Shown here: one piece after another, positions 5,788 to 6,066 of the stretch
Layout of the letters: each line of letters begins with the position of its first letter
Position numbering within the stretch: position 1 is the first letter of the stretch
Assembly (NCBI GenBank): GCA_029859555.1
Contig: JAOUCV010000142.1
Span: 1 to 6,066 of the forward strand
DNA length: 6,066 bases
Source: Gammaproteobacteria bacterium
GTDB lineage: Bacteria; Pseudomonadota; Gammaproteobacteria; UBA9214
Reading direction: 5' to 3'
Position numbers and translations under genes: made by a program
The notes under the pieces: generated by a model
What the model was told of the DNA's origin: nothing
The model's input: the letters and a program-made list of their open reading frames with translations, nothing else
Databases searched by the model: none

Positions 5788-6009
5788 ATGTTTTTGAAAC
5801 ACAAAAGCAGTGATGACCTTGTTGAGATCCTGACTATTAAGGACCTGTTTGATCCATTCTGCAGCAGTCTGATCGGCCGCTACCAGCGTGGTGAGGAGCC
5901 GCAGGATCCGGAAACCTTCAACAAGGGTGAACTTGCCTTTCCTTCCGGGGAAGCACTACCGCGTTGCTGGATGGACGCTCATTACCGGGACAACGAGTTA
6001 CAGCGGTAA
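5788..6009 (+). CDS. Small conserved-looking protein of unknown function (73 aa)
   Basis: This 73-residue, soluble, acidic-to-neutral protein has no signal peptide or membrane helix. Its N-terminus reads F-L-K-H-K-S-S-D-D-L-V-E-I-L. A D-L-F-D22-P-F segment, G35-E-E-P-Q-D and F51-P-S-G-E-A-L-P-R-C-W61 follow. I have an impression of similar small gammaproteobacterial proteins sharing the D-P-F and F-P-S-G-E-x-L-P-R-C-W blocks. Some carry an 'acetyltransferase' label, which 73 residues cannot justify, and I assign no function. C60 next to W61 is the most notable residue pair; C25 is the only other cysteine. The start at 5788 is secured by the strong ribosome binding site. The gene is divergent from the Xre-like regulator gene and probably shares its control region. 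Confidence 0.8.
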   Translation: MFLKHKSSDDLVEILTIKDLFDPFCSSLIGRYQRGEEPQDPETFNKGELAFPSGEALPRCWMDAHYRDNELQR

Positions 6010-6036
6010 GCGAGCGACACGGCACACGACTGTCAT

Positions 6037-6061
6037 CTGCCGATGGTAAAAGGATCGGCGG
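6037..6061. repeat. Hairpin downstream of the 73-residue gene
   Basis: CTGCCGAT (6037-6044) pairs with ATCGGCGG (6054-6061), giving eight pairs including one G-U, over a 9-nt loop. It begins 28 nt after the TAA at 6007-6009. The bases that follow are CGGGT, not a run of T, and then the window ends. It may be part of a terminator or another structured element, but a canonical intrinsic terminator is not visible. Confidence 0.35.
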
Positions 6062-6066
6062 CGGGT

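Noticed and set aside
5743..5796. Short leader open frame beginning at a TTG upstream of the 73-residue gene
   Set aside because: The nearest purine-rich site (AGGAGG at 5727-5732) is too far from the TTG, and the frame is only about 16 codons with no regulatory pattern such as repeated codons.
5631..5804. N-terminal extension of the Xre-like protein by 58 codons
   Set aside because: It would overlap the start of the divergent 73-residue gene, erase the shared control region and lack domain similarity. The ATG at 5628-5630 has a good ribosome binding site.

Overview
The window reads as chromosomal DNA of a gammaproteobacterium of moderate G+C content. The main support is a complete gene for RapA, the Swi2/Snf2 ATPase of RNA polymerase, which is typical of that class. 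A YaeQ protein and a glutaredoxin-like protein of recognisably gammaproteobacterial type agree with this. I cannot name a genus. There is no tRNA, rRNA, CRISPR array, transposase or phage gene, and nothing marks it as a mobile region.

Layout from left to right. Positions 1-252 hold no supported gene, only a perfect 8-bp inverted repeat (204-225). A small two-helix membrane protein runs leftward (483-253). After a 296-nt spacer with two small hairpins comes a rightward pair: a membrane-tethered-looking glutaredoxin-like protein (780-1166) and YaeQ (1209-1745), 42 nt apart and probably co-transcribed. A leftward NTF2/SnoaL-like gene (2218-1844) converges on yaeQ and diverges from rapA (2347-5238), which takes up almost half the window. 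RapA ends 8 nt from the end of a leftward gene (5630-5247) for a small Xre-like protein with an MbcA/ParS/Xre-type C-terminal (DUF2384) domain. Divergent from that gene is a conserved-looking 73-residue protein of unknown function (5788-6009), which has a near-perfect ribosome binding site. The last 57 nt contain one hairpin.

Most of the window is housekeeping: transcription recycling (RapA), thiol redox (glutaredoxin-like) and a conserved nuclease-fold protein (YaeQ). The least explained part is the right end. There an antitoxin-type regulator gene has no toxin gene beside it. It shares a 157-nt divergent control region with the 73-residue gene, and that region contains a 9-bp inverted repeat bracketing a plausible promoter. 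A simple reading is that the orphan Xre/MbcA-like protein controls this region. That is inference, and nothing in the window proves it.
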